64,000 nt of DNA. Origin: Nakamurella deserti. GTDB lineage: Bacteria > Actinomycetota > Actinomycetes > Mycobacteriales > Nakamurellaceae. Shown here in pieces: positions 53,928 through 62,227 of the stretch (its first letter is position 1; the number at the start of each line of letters is the position of its first letter). Under the pieces are notes generated by a model. It saw nothing but the letters and a program-made list of their open reading frames with translations, did not search any database and was not told the origin of the DNA. The stretch lies in the NCBI RefSeq assembly GCF_003260015.1, contig NZ_QCXS01000003.1, positions 424,315 to 488,314 on the forward strand, read 5' to 3'. The translations under genes and the position numbers were made by a program.

Positions 53928-55136
53928 TCAGACCCACGCCGCCAGCGCCGCGTCGACCGGGCCGGACAGCCGTGGCACCAGGCCCGCCCAGCTCCAGCCG
54001 GTGGTGGTCGGGGCCGCGACCGGGACGGCGACCTCGTAGGACTGACAGCCCAGCGGGGTGTCCGGGGAGTCCCCGCCGTCGATGCCGGTCGCGCACACCG
54101 AGTACTGCCCGGGGGCGCTGACCGGAACGGCGACGCTGAAGCCGTGACCGCCCGGGGCGCCGGTGGTGAAGGCGACGTCCGGCCGGTCGACGGCCGCGGT
54201 CGTGCGGGTGGTGGTAGCGGTGCCGTCGGGTGCCGTGGTGGTCACGTCGACGGCGATCCGGGCGGCCGCGTCGGTCGGGTCGAACGACCAGCCGGTGGCG
54301 GTCGCCGTGGCGGTGGCCGCGTCCACCGCCACGGCCTCCAGCCGTCCCACGGGAGCGAGCGAGGCCCGCTGGGCGTCCTGGATGAGCCGCGCGGACGCCG
54401 TCGCGGTGTCGTGCATCGTGTAGTAGGTGCCCGAGCCGCCGGTCTGCAGCACCGCGGCGAACCAGCGGTCGGTGAAGCCCACGGAGTGCACGGCGTTGCG
54501 CTGGGCGGTCCAGTTCTCGCTTCCCCAGCCCTGTTTCGAGCCGTGGTCGCCGTCGAGGGCGTTGAACCCCCAGAACTGGTCGAAACCGTCGTGGCCGTTC
54601 GGCGCGGTCCGGGCCATCACCGTCATCAGCCACGGGCCGACCTGCGGGTCGCTGCTCATCCGGTACAGGAACAGGGCGGTGTCGTGGGCGGTGATCCGCG
54701 CCGCACCCCACTCACCGGGGTTGTCGGCGTTGGCGGTCTCGGTGAGCCCGTACCGCTGCGCCTGCGACGGGATGGCGTCCTCGGTGAACAGCGCCGAGGC
54801 GATGTCGTCGTCGGAGTACTCGATCATCTCCTCCAGCGAGGCGCGCCGGCTCTCCGACAGCAGGTCCGCACCGCCCGCCTCGGTGGCGTAGTAGGAGGCC
54901 AGGAACAGCTTCATCACCGACTCGGAGGCGACCTGGACGTGGGCGTTCCCGGTCTCGCCGGCCACCTCACCGGTGGCCCGGTCGACCACGGTGAGGTAGC
55001 TCGTGACGCCGTACTGATCGGCCTGCGCCACGGCCGCGGCGATGGCGTCGTCGACGGGGGCGGCCGAGGCGGTCCCCGTCGACACGGTCAGACCCGTCAG
55101 GATCGCCGCCGTCAGCATCAGGGCCCGCCACCGCAT
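53928..55136 (-). CDS. Secreted serine hydrolase (beta-lactamase/PBP-like fold)
   Basis: A 402-residue exported protein. A signal peptide ([20 protein letters not shown], cleavage after ASA) is followed by a penicillin-recognising fold: SxxK nucleophile in SESVMKLF, an SDN-like loop in YSDDDIAS, and a QTGG stretch near where KTG is expected. The last ~140 residues form a Thr/Asp-rich beta-type extension with a Cys pair (YSVCATG, LGCQSY). Activity could be D,D-peptidase or esterase; true beta-lactamase function is uncertain because the third motif is altered. GGAG lies 5 nt before the ATG. Confidence 0.78.
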   Translation of the reverse strand: MRWRALMLTAAILTGLTVSTGTASAAPVDDAIAAAVAQADQYGVTSYLTVVDRATGEVAGETGNAHVQVASESVMKLFLASYYATEAGGADLLSESRRASLEEMIEYSDDDIASALFTEDAIPSQAQRYGLTETANADNPGEWGAARITAHDTALFLYRMSSDPQVGPWLMTVMARTAPNGHDGFDQFWGFNALDGDHGSKQGWGSENWTAQRNAVHSVGFTDRWFAAVLQTGGSGTYYTMHDTATASARLIQDAQRASLAPVGRLEAVAVDAATATATATGWSFDPTDAAARIAVDVTTTAPDGTATTTRTTAAVDRPDVAFTTGAPGGHGFSVAVPVSAPGQYSVCATGIDGGDSPDTPLGCQSYEVAVPVAAPTTTGWSWAGLVPRLSGPVDAALAAWV

Positions 55137-55237
55137 GTGCACTCCGCTCCCGGACCGCCGCGTCGACGGACCTCCCTCCATGGTCCCCGTTCGTCCTGAG
55201 GAGCAGCCCTGTCACCGCTGTGAGGGAAGGCACTACG

Positions 55238-56239
55238 GTGGCAGCCGTGACGATGCGATTCGGTGTGTTCATCCCGCAGGGCTGGCGTCTGGACCTGGTC
55301 GGCATCGACCCGGCCGAGCAGTGGGCCACCATGCGACGGCTGGCGCAGCACGCCGACGCCGGTCCCTGGGAGTCGTTGTGGGTCTACGACCACTTTCACA
55401 CGGTGCCCGAGCCCACCGAGGAGGCCACCCACGAGGCCTGGACGCTGATGGCCGCCTTCGGCGCGGTCACCGACCGCATCCGCCTCGGTCAGATGTGCAC
55501 CTGCATGGCCTACCGCAACCCGATGTACCTGGCCAAGGTCGCCGCCACCTGCGACCTCGTCTCGGGCGGCCGGGTCGAGATGGGCATCGGCGGCGGCTGG
55601 TACGAGCACGAGTGGCGGGCGTACGGCTACGGCTTCCCGTCCGCCGGCGAACGGCTGCGCCGGCTGGACGAGGGTGTGCAGATCATGCGGCAGGCCTGGA
55701 CCACCGGACGGGCCAGCCTGGACGGCCGGCACTACCAGGTCGACGACGCCCGTTGCTACCCACTCCCGTTGCAGGAGAACGGCATCCCGTTGTGGATCGC
55801 CGGCGGCGGCGAGAAGGTGACGCTGAAGATCTCGGCGAAGTACGCGCAGTACACCAACTTCGACGGCACGCTCGACACCTTCACCGCCAAGTCGGACATC
55901 CTCCGGTCCCACTGTGCCGACGCGGGCACCGATTTCGACGCGATCACCCGCTCGGCCAACTACAACGTCGTCATCGGCCGCACCGAGGCCGAGGTGGAGG
56001 ACCGCCTGACCCAGCTGGCCGAGCGGCTCGCCGGCACGCTGTCGCCCGCGAAGGTGCAGGAGACGGTCGACGGCTTCCGGGGCATGCCCGCGGTGGGCAC
56101 CCCGGAACAGATCGTGGAGAACCTCCGCACCCTCGAGAAGGCCGGGATGACGTACGCCATCACCTATTTCGCCGAGGCGGCCTACGACACGTCCGGTATG
56201 GATCTGTTCGCCGCCGAGGTCGTCCCGGCCCTGGGCTGA
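55238..56239 (+). CDS. LLM-class F420-dependent oxidoreductase
   Basis: A ~333-residue TIM-barrel flavin/F420 oxidoreductase of the luciferase-like family. Indicative segments are MRFGVFIPQGWRLDLVG, the SLWVYDHF motif, GQMCTCMAYRNPMYLAKVAA, and GRVEMGIGGGWYEHEWRAYG with the cofactor-binding glycine run. It would use deazaflavin F420; substrate unknown. AGGGAAGG precedes the GTG at 55238; GTG 55247 and ATG 55253 are alternative starts and fit the usual family N-terminus better. Confidence 0.9.
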   Translation: MAAVTMRFGVFIPQGWRLDLVGIDPAEQWATMRRLAQHADAGPWESLWVYDHFHTVPEPTEEATHEAWTLMAAFGAVTDRIRLGQMCTCMAYRNPMYLAKVAATCDLVSGGRVEMGIGGGWYEHEWRAYGYGFPSAGERLRRLDEGVQIMRQAWTTGRASLDGRHYQVDDARCYPLPLQENGIPLWIAGGGEKVTLKISAKYAQYTNFDGTLDTFTAKSDILRSHCADAGTDFDAITRSANYNVVIGRTEAEVEDRLTQLAERLAGTLSPAKVQETVDGFRGMPAVGTPEQIVENLRTLEKAGMTYAITYFAEAAYDTSGMDLFAAEVVPALG

Positions 56240-56633
56240 GGCCGGTGCGGCGCCGGACGTGACGTCCTCGCGCCGCCACGGAGTCAGCCGGCGGCGTTTC
56301 CGGTGCGGACCTCGCCGGTGTCGCCGGCAGCCCGGCCGGCGTGCGGAACGACCGGTTCCGCCCCACGGCACCCGTGCCGCGGCATGGGAACGTCCCTGGC
56401 GGAGTTCCGGCCGGGTGCCCTCTCCCTCGGCACCCACCCGATCGTCAGGCCCGGCGGGGTGTCGCCCGACATCGGGGAGGTCCCGGGTGAGCTCGCAGCC
56501 GACGGCCGACTCTCCACCACCTCGGACGACGGCGGGTTCACGCCCGGGGCGACCACTGCGGGTCCGGACGACCGACCATCGACAGCCCGAGGTACCCGCC
56601 CGCACGCAGGTGCGCTGCCTGCGCCGCCTGCGC

Positions 56634-56678
56634 CGGGTACGCCGGGTACGCCGGGTACGCCGGGTACGCCGGGTACGC
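56634..56678. repeat. Five exact tandem copies of CGGGTACGC
   Basis: A 9-bp unit repeated five times without error in the 713-bp gap. In any frame it codes for Gly/Thr/Pro or Val/Pro/Gly tripeptides. Confidence 0.92.
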
Positions 56679-56886
56679 CGACCGTCCCCTCGCCGTCCCT
56701 CACCGGTCGAAGATCTGCCGCCGGATGCGGTCGGCCGGGGCGGCGCACCGGGGCGGACCCCGTCGTCGGCCGTCGATCGTCCCCCGCGTGCCGCGATCGA
56801 CCGGCTCGTCGACCACGGGCACTGCGACCCGGTCAGGTCGAGATCGGGACGCCCTTGACGGCCGGCCCGTCGAGGAGGCATCCTTA

Positions 56887-56904
56887 ATCAAGCATTAGCT
56901 TGAT
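56887..56904. promoter_or_regulatory. Probable ArsR operator, 18-bp perfect dyad
   Basis: ATCAAGC, spacer ATTA, GCTTGAT: exact 7-4-7 inverted repeat in the most AT-rich patch of the region, 48 bp before the ArsR GTG. Same geometry as the dyad at 18214 but unrelated arms. Confidence 0.7.
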
Positions 56905-56952
56905 AAAGCAGTTGGTTGTCGAGCAGCCGATCAGCGAGCGGCCACCCAGGAG

Positions 56953-57351
56953 GTGCCCATCGACGATTCCCCCACCCCGGCCGACGAGACCGCGCTGAAC
57001 CGGGCGTTCCTGGCCCTGGCCGATCCGGTGCGCCGGGCGATCATCGCCCGGTTGTCCCTGGGCCCGGCCACCGTCACCGAGCTCGCCGAACCGTTCCCCA
57101 TCAGCACCCAGGCCGTCTCGCAGCACATCCAGGTGCTGGAGGGAGCGGGCCTGGTCACCCGGACCCGGGACGCGCAGCGCCGCCCGGTGCACCTGGACCC
57201 GGCGGCCCTGGAACGCCTCACCGCCTGGATCGACCGCTACCGGCTGGTCACCGAGGACCGCTTCCGGCGCCTCGACGCCCTGCTCGGCGGCACCACCGCG
57301 ACACCCACCCCGGCACCATCCCCCACCGACTCCGAGGAGGAGCCATCATGA
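56953..57351 (+). CDS. ArsR-family winged-helix regulator
   Basis: A 132-residue HTH regulator: ALADPVRRAIIARLSLGPAT, recognition helix in FPISTQAVSQHIQVLEGAGL, wing TRTRDAQRRPVHL, then a dimerisation helix. No metal-binding cysteines. It is coupled to the following SRPBCC gene by a 4-bp overlap (ATGA), and an 18-bp dyad lies upstream. The GTG at 56953 has GGAG touching it, so the true start or ribosome binding is unclear. Paralogous in role to the pair at 17-18 kb but not closely similar in sequence. Confidence 0.88.
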   Translation: MPIDDSPTPADETALNRAFLALADPVRRAIIARLSLGPATVTELAEPFPISTQAVSQHIQVLEGAGLVTRTRDAQRRPVHLDPAALERLTAWIDRYRLVTEDRFRRLDALLGGTTATPTPAPSPTDSEEEPS

Positions 57352-57821
57352 GCACCACCATCACCGCCGCGCCCGGCACCCCGTACATCGACATCGTCCG
57401 GGAGTTCGACGCCCCGGCCGCCGCCGTCTTCCGCGCGCACACCGATCCGGACCTGTACCGCCAGTGGGTCGGACCGCGAGGCCTCGAGATGGAGGTCCTG
57501 GAGTTCGAGGCGATCACCGGCGGGCGCTGGCAGTACGTGCACCGCAACGCCGACGGGGCCTACGGATTCCGCGGCGTCTTCCACACCGTGCGCTCCGACG
57601 AGTTGATCGTGCAGACCTTCGAGTTCGACGGTGCTCCCGACAACGTGGTGATCAGCACCGCCGCCTTCAGCGAGCACGACGGCCGGACCCGGCTCACCGT
57701 GCACGAGGTCTACCCGACGGTGGAAGCCCGCGACATGGCGGTGGCCTCCGGCATGGAGTACGGGATCGTCGAGGGTTACGAGCGGCTCGACGAGCTGTTG
57801 GGCGCCGACGCGTCGGTCTGA
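57348..57821 (+). CDS. SRPBCC (AHSA1-like) domain protein
   Basis: A 157-residue hydrophobic-ligand-binding-fold protein: IVREFDAPAAAVFRAHTDPD, YRQWVGPRGLEM, then RWQYVHRNADGAYGFRGVFH. It overlaps the ArsR stop by 4 bp, so is certainly its operon partner. Its last 46 bp overlap the 3' end of the convergent XdhC gene, an unusual arrangement that leaves no room for a terminator between them. Ligand unknown. Confidence 0.87.
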   Translation: MSTTITAAPGTPYIDIVREFDAPAAAVFRAHTDPDLYRQWVGPRGLEMEVLEFEAITGGRWQYVHRNADGAYGFRGVFHTVRSDELIVQTFEFDGAPDNVVISTAAFSEHDGRTRLTVHEVYPTVEARDMAVASGMEYGIVEGYERLDELLGADASV

Positions 57822-58960
57822 GCCGGCAACCCCAGCCGGGCGTGGTGGATCGGCCCGGTCAGCTCCGACAGGGGGCGACCGCGGCCGTGCCACTGCCGGG
57901 CGATGATCTCCGCGGCCACCGAGATCGCGGTTTCCGCCGGGGTTCTCGCCCCGAGGTCCAAACCGATCGGGGACGACAGCCGGGCGAGCTCGGCCGCGGT
58001 GACCCCCGCGGCGCGGAGCTTGTCGAGCCGGTCCAGGTGCGTCTGGCGGGAACCCATCGCCCCGACGTAGCCGATCGGCAGTCGCAGAGCCACCTCCAGC
58101 AGCGGGACGTCGAACTTCGGGTCGTGGGTGAGCACGCACACCACCGTCCGCTCGTCCAGCGCGCCGGCGGCGGCCTGACCGGCCAGATAGCGGTGCGGCC
58201 AGTCGACGACGACCTCGTCCACCCCGGGGAAGCGCCGGGCGGTGGCGAACACCGGGCGGGCGTCGCACACGGTCACCCGGTACCCGAGGAACCGGCCGAC
58301 CTCGGCGACGGCAGCGGCGAAGTCGATGGCCCCGAACACGATCATCCGGGGCGGCGGGGCGAAGGAGTCGACGACCACCTCGAGCCCATCACCACGGCGT
58401 TCACCGTCGGGGCCGTACCGCAGCACGTCCGAGCGGCCGGCGGTCAGCAACCCCAGCGCGTCGTCGGTGACGGCGTCGTCGAGCCGCGCGGACCCGAGTC
58501 CACCCGCCCGCCGACGGGCCTCGCCTGGCGTCTCACCGAACACCAGCAGATGCCGGCCGGCCCGGTCGCCACCGATCACGGTGGCCAGCGCCACCGGCTC
58601 CCCGGCCTCGACCGCGGCGACCAGCATCCCGAGCTCGGGGAACGACGTCCGGTCCACCGGCTCCACGAACACGTCCACGACGCCCCCGCAGGTGATCCCC
58701 ACGCTCGCGGCCAGCTCGTCGGAGATGCCGTACCGCTGCAGCTCCGGCGGGGCGCCGTCCCGGACGGCGGTGGCGAGCTCGTAGACCGCACCCTCCACGC
58801 ACCCGCCGGACACCGACCCGACGGCCGCGCCGTCCGGGCCGACCAGCATGGTCGCCCCGGGCGGCCGTGGTGCGGACGCGTAGGTGCGCACCACGGTGGC
58901 CATCCCGGCCCGGTCCCCCTGCGCCCACCAGCGGTGCAGCTCGGGCATCGCCTCACGCAT
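57776..58960 (-). CDS. XdhC/CoxI-family protein
   Basis: A 394-residue factor of the XdhC type, which binds molybdenum cofactor and helps sulfurate or insert it into xanthine-dehydrogenase/CO-dehydrogenase-family enzymes. The N-terminal XdhC_CoxI domain has GATMLVGPDGAAVGSVSGGC with the conserved cysteine. The C-terminal Rossmann-like XdhC_C domain has RMIVFGAIDFAAAVA and YVGAMGSRQTHLDRL. Its start overlaps the VWA gene stop by 8 bp. The nearby moaA-moaD pair fits a cofactor theme, though no molybdoenzyme is in the window. Confidence 0.9.
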   Translation of the reverse strand: MREAMPELHRWWAQGDRAGMATVVRTYASAPRPPGATMLVGPDGAAVGSVSGGCVEGAVYELATAVRDGAPPELQRYGISDELAASVGITCGGVVDVFVEPVDRTSFPELGMLVAAVEAGEPVALATVIGGDRAGRHLLVFGETPGEARRRAGGLGSARLDDAVTDDALGLLTAGRSDVLRYGPDGERRGDGLEVVVDSFAPPPRMIVFGAIDFAAAVAEVGRFLGYRVTVCDARPVFATARRFPGVDEVVVDWPHRYLAGQAAAGALDERTVVCVLTHDPKFDVPLLEVALRLPIGYVGAMGSRQTHLDRLDKLRAAGVTAAELARLSSPIGLDLGARTPAETAISVAAEIIARQWHGRGRPLSELTGPIHHARLGLPAQTDASAPNSSSSRS

Positions 58961-60074
58961 CGCGCGGAACGTCCATCAGCTCCCCGAGCGCGGTCAGCGC
59001 CTGTCCGGCGAACAACTGGTCGCAGAACGGCCGGACGGCGAGCAGGCCGCGCGACGCGGGCGCCCGGCCGTCCACGGCGGGATGCGGGTTGATCCACAGG
59101 AACGACCGGCTGGTACGGCTGAGGCGGCGGGCCTGTTCGATGAGCAGCTGCGAGCTACCGCGGTCACAGCCGTCGGAGACCACGACCACCACGGCGCCGC
59201 GGGTCAGCCGGCGGCGCGCCTGGTCGTCCAGGAACGCCCACAGGGCCTGTCCCAGCGGGGCGCTGCCGGTCCAGCCGGGGACCAGCTCGGCCGCCACGGC
59301 CAGCGCGTCGTCCGGGTCGGGGGTGTCCAGGGCGGCCGACAGACTCAGGGTCGGATGACCGATGGTGTGCACCTCGCAACCGGCGCCCAGCGCACGGCGG
59401 GCGGTGTGGGCGAAACGGAGCACCGGCTCCGCGTGCTCGGCCATCGTGTCGGAGACGTCGACCAGCACGATCAGCGTGCGCGGCCGGGTACCCAGCCGCA
59501 GCCCCAGCCCGTCCTGCCCGGCACTGCGCAGTACCGCCTTGAGCGAGCGCCCGGCGTCCGCCGCGGTCCGCCGGCGACTGGTCGGCGCCGGATCGAGCAG
59601 CCGCACGAGGGCGGTCAGCTCGGCCAGCTCGTCCTCGGGCAGCTGGCCCACGGCGTCGTGCGGGATCAGCTCGGGTTCGCCGGCCCGCCCGTCGAGCAGG
59701 CCGTCGAGATCGTGGTCCAGGTGCGCCGGCGGCCGGTGGTGGGCGTCGCCGGGCGCGATGTCGTCCGCGGTCACCAGCCGGACCACGGAGCGGCGGCCGA
59801 CCGGCTTGACCGGACGCAGCGGCACCTCACGGCGGAAGAACCAGTTGAACGTCTCGTCGAAGATGTCGAAGTCGGCGGGACCCTCGCAGAGCGTCTTGCG
59901 CCCCGCCCAGTACAGCTGGACGTGGTCGTGGGAATCGAGCCCGGCCACCGTCCGCAGGAACGCCATCGAACCGTCGATGGTGACGGCCACGCCGGCCAAC
60001 CGCAGGGCGAAGGTGAAGTCGGTCAGTTCGGCGACGAGCTCGGGTCCGACGGCGTCGTAGGTCGGGTCAGCCAT
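58953..60074 (-). CDS. VWA (CoxE-like) domain protein
   Basis: A 373-residue protein of the CoxE/VWA-containing family. The C-terminal von Willebrand A domain has a MIDAS-like start IVLVDVSDTMAEHAEPVL (DxSxT variant: DVSDT) and VVVVSDGCDRGS. The N-terminal part (ELVAELTDFTFALRLAGVAV) is the usual CoxE helical region. CoxE partners a MoxR AAA ATPase (CoxD) in inserting metal into CO dehydrogenase; no MoxR gene is adjacent. It overlaps both neighbours by 8 bp, so all three genes are tightly coupled. Confidence 0.87.
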   Translation of the reverse strand: MADPTYDAVGPELVAELTDFTFALRLAGVAVTIDGSMAFLRTVAGLDSHDHVQLYWAGRKTLCEGPADFDIFDETFNWFFRREVPLRPVKPVGRRSVVRLVTADDIAPGDAHHRPPAHLDHDLDGLLDGRAGEPELIPHDAVGQLPEDELAELTALVRLLDPAPTSRRRTAADAGRSLKAVLRSAGQDGLGLRLGTRPRTLIVLVDVSDTMAEHAEPVLRFAHTARRALGAGCEVHTIGHPTLSLSAALDTPDPDDALAVAAELVPGWTGSAPLGQALWAFLDDQARRRLTRGAVVVVVSDGCDRGSSQLLIEQARRLSRTSRSFLWINPHPAVDGRAPASRGLLAVRPFCDQLFAGQALTALGELMDVPRDA

Positions 60075-60450
60075 CGGTGAGGAACTCCCGGAGCGGGATG
60101 CGCGGTGCGATCGACTCCCGGGCCTGGCGCCGCGGACGGTCGACACCCGGCCGGTCGGGGGCATGCACGTCGTCCGGGCGGACGCCGATCCGGCCGTCGC
60201 GGGGGTGGGCGGGGACGGAGGGCCGCCCGGGTTCGCCGGCGGTCGACGCCGGCGGCGCACCCCGGCCGCGACGGCCGGTGAGCGCGAGCCGCCCGTCGCC
60301 GTGGTGATCCGCCATCGCGTACCCGAACCCCTTGTCCCGCACGGTCAGCCGGAGGTGTGTGCCCCGGGGCTGCACCCTGGTGCCGGGCAGCGCGGCCATG
60401 GCCCGGTCCACCCGGTCGAAGCTGCGCCCGCGGTCCTGGTCGGTCCACAC
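60067..60450 (-). CDS. Small YjbR/MmcQ-like protein
   Basis: A ~127-residue protein whose first half (RVDRAMAALPGTRVQPRG, then FGYAMADHHGDGRLALTGR) resembles the MmcQ/YjbR-type family by the HHGDGR segment. The second half is Arg/Pro-rich and unrecognised. The stop overlaps the VWA start by 8 bp. GTG 60450 is favoured because TAGCGT ends 7 nt before it; GTG 60459 is possible. The similarity is weak and the function unknown. Confidence 0.5.
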   Translation of the reverse strand: MWTDQDRGRSFDRVDRAMAALPGTRVQPRGTHLRLTVRDKGFGYAMADHHGDGRLALTGRRGRGAPPASTAGEPGRPSVPAHPRDGRIGVRPDDVHAPDRPGVDRPRRQARESIAPRIPLREFLTDG

Positions 60451-60457
60451 CACTGCC

Positions 60458-60463
60458 ACGCTA
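60458..60463 (-). promoter_or_regulatory. Putative -10 box for the YjbR-like/VWA/XdhC operon
   Basis: TAGCGT on the minus strand ends 7 nt before GTG 60450. Confidence 0.35.
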
Positions 60464-60581
60464 GCGCGCTTTGCGGCGGGGTGCGGCGCGGACCCGTCGC
60501 ACGCGGCGCCCACCGCGCCCGGTCCGGAGGCGCGGTCGGCCCGCAGTCGGCAGTCACGACTCCGCCGCGGTACACCGCCGT

Positions 60582-60587
60582 TACGCT
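60582..60587 (+). promoter_or_regulatory. Putative -10 box for leaderless moaA mRNA
   Basis: TACGCT ends 7 nt before the ATG at 60595; no Shine-Dalgarno is present. Same hexamer as before marR and the LAL gene. Confidence 0.5.
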
Positions 60588-60594
60588 GAGTCGT

Positions 60595-61689
60595 ATGACG
60601 TCCGTGCCGCTGGGCCTGCCGCGCCTGGGACCGGCGCGTCCCGGGCCGGCCGGCGGTGACGCCGCCGGCACCGCCGACCGCCCGGCCCTGCCCGGCCTGA
60701 TCGACCGGTTCGGCCGCGCCGCCACGGATCTGCGGGTGTCCCTGACCGACCGCTGCAACCTGCGCTGCACCTACTGCATGCCCGCGGAGGGCCTGGACTG
60801 GATGCCGTCGGACGAGCTGCTCACCGACGACGAGCTGCTGCGGCTCATCCGCATCGGGACCGAGGACCTGGGCATCGACGAGGTGCGCTTCACCGGCGGC
60901 GAGCCCCTGCTGCGCCGCGGCATCGTCGACCTGATCGGCCGGGTGGCCGCCCTCCCCCGCCGCCCACGTCAGTCGCTGACCACCAACGCCCTCGGGCTGG
61001 TCCGCAAGGCGCCGGCGCTCGCCGCCGCCGGGCTGGACCGCATCAACGTCTCGCTGGACACCATGGACCCCGCGGTGTTCGCGCGGCTCACCCGCCGTGA
61101 CCGCTTCGGCGACGTCATCGACGGACTGGCCGCCGCCGCGGCCGCCGGGCTCACCCCGGTCAAGATCAACACCGTGCTGATGCGCGGCGTCAACGACCAC
61201 GAGGCCCCCGAGCTGGTGGCGTTCGCCCTGCGGCACGGGTACCAGCTGCGGTTCATCGAGCAGATGCCGCTGGACGCCCAGCACGGCTGGGACCGCACCA
61301 CGATGGTGACCGCGGCGGAGATCCTGGAGCGACTGTCGGCGGTGTTCACACTGAGCCCGCACGCGGCACCGCGCGACGGCGCCCCCGCCGAACTGTTCGA
61401 CGTCCTCGCCGCGGACGGCACCACCGGTCAGGTCGGGGTGATCGCCTCGGTGACGCGGCCGTTCTGCGGCGACTGCGACCGCACCCGGCTGACCGCCGAC
61501 GGGCAGATCCGCAACTGCCTGTTCTCCGCCACCGAGACCGACCTGCGGGCGCTGTTGCGCGGCGGGGCCGACGACGCCGCGATCGCCGACGTGTGGCGCG
61601 GCGGGATGTGGGTGAAGCTCCCGGGACACGGCATCAACGACCCGTCCTTCCTGCAACCGGACCGGCCGATGTCGGCGATCGGAGGATGA
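60595..61689 (+). CDS. moaA: GTP 3',8-cyclase
   Basis: Radical-SAM enzyme making the first intermediate of molybdenum cofactor from GTP, together with MoaC. 364 residues. The SAM-cluster motif is CNLRCTYC (residues 54-61); the second 4Fe-4S cluster uses the C-terminal FCGDCDRTRL and NCLF cysteines. RFTGGEPLLR is the SAM-binding glycine motif. The protein ends in Gly-Gly, needed for activity. It lies 4 bp before moaD, as in Rv0869c-Rv0868c (recalled). A Pro/Gly/Ala-rich N-terminus of ~35 residues precedes the core. Confidence 0.96.
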   Translation: MTSVPLGLPRLGPARPGPAGGDAAGTADRPALPGLIDRFGRAATDLRVSLTDRCNLRCTYCMPAEGLDWMPSDELLTDDELLRLIRIGTEDLGIDEVRFTGGEPLLRRGIVDLIGRVAALPRRPRQSLTTNALGLVRKAPALAAAGLDRINVSLDTMDPAVFARLTRRDRFGDVIDGLAAAAAAGLTPVKINTVLMRGVNDHEAPELVAFALRHGYQLRFIEQMPLDAQHGWDRTTMVTAAEILERLSAVFTLSPHAAPRDGAPAELFDVLAADGTTGQVGVIASVTRPFCGDCDRTRLTADGQIRNCLFSATETDLRALLRGGADDAAIADVWRGGMWVKLPGHGINDPSFLQPDRPMSAIGG

Positions 61690-61693
61690 CCGG

Positions 61694-61966
61694 ATGACCG
61701 GATCCGACGACACGGTCACGCTGACCGTGCGCTACTTCGCTGCGGCGGCCGCCGCCGCCGGGGTCGAGGAGGAGCGCGTGGACGCGGCCGCGCCGGCCAC
61801 CGTGCGCAGCGTCCTGGACAGCTGCGTGCGCCGGTTCGGGCCGGAGTTCGCGACCGTGCTCCAGCGGTGCAGCTACCTGCTCGACGAGATCGCCGTGCAC
61901 GAGCTGGACGCCCCGCTGCGGTCGGGTGCCCGGCTGGACGTGTTGCCGCCGTTCGCCGGCGGCTGA
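61694..61966 (+). CDS. moaD: MoaD/ThiS-family sulfur carrier, molybdopterin synthase small subunit
   Basis: A 90-residue ubiquitin-like protein. The C-terminal Gly-Gly (PPFAGG), which is thiocarboxylated to carry sulfur to precursor Z, is intact; the beta-grasp core includes LTVRYFAAAAAAAGVEEE and LLDEIAVHELDAPLRSGARL. Directly follows moaA, probably co-transcribed. The partner MoaE is not in the window. Confidence 0.93.
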   Translation: MTGSDDTVTLTVRYFAAAAAAAGVEEERVDAAAPATVRSVLDSCVRRFGPEFATVLQRCSYLLDEIAVHELDAPLRSGARLDVLPPFAGG

Positions 61967-61970
61967 TCCG

Positions 61971-61988
61971 CGGGGTCCGTCCGGACCC
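61971..61988 (+). terminator. Short hairpin after moaD
   Basis: Arms GGGGTCC/GGACCCC, loop GTCC, starting 5 bp after the moaD stop. Confidence 0.45.
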
Positions 61989-62022
61989 CGGAGGTATCAG
62001 CGGGCCGTCCCGTGCCTCTGTC

Positions 62023-62065
62023 TGGTGCCGGTGGGCGACGGTCCCGACCCGTCGTCCACCGGCAC
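62023..62065 (+). terminator. Long hairpin after moaD
   Basis: Stem of 11 + 6 bp (outer GGTGCCGGTGG/CCACCGGCACC, inner CGACGG/CCGTCG) joined by one G-U-compatible pair, with a 7-nt loop. Likely terminator, but its length would also suit a structured RNA element upstream of the next gene. Confidence 0.6.
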
Positions 62066-62227
62066 CGGCACGCCCGCCGCGATTCCGTCGGGTCACCGCG
62101 CCCGCAGCCTCCTCGCTTCGGGCCGGGCGGGGGCTTACCCTCACCTCGCACCGTTGTCAATGGCGCACCCCGCACGGACCACGGATCACACCGCACGACC
62201 ACCCGCTCGCCCGTCTTGGAGGATGCA

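Larger units (their letters stand above)
56240..56952. other. 713-bp gap with no convincing gene
   Basis: Open frames exist on both strands (e.g. + 56303-56887 and - 56284-56748) but all translate to Pro/Gly/Arg-rich text without family resemblance or ribosome-binding sites. The gap contains a 9-bp microsatellite at 56634-56678 and an AT-rich promoter/operator region at 56880-56925 for the downstream ArsR gene. It may be a decayed gene. Confidence 0.5.

Noticed and set aside
53928-55136. True beta-lactamase resistance gene
   Set aside because: The SxxK motif is present but the SDN and KTG motifs are altered, and a long beta-type extension follows; a general serine hydrolase or peptidase call is safer.
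56303-56887. 194-codon plus-strand frame containing a GTP-repeat
   Set aside because: No ribosome-binding site, low-complexity Pro/Arg/Gly content, runs into the operator region, and equally long frames exist on the other strand.
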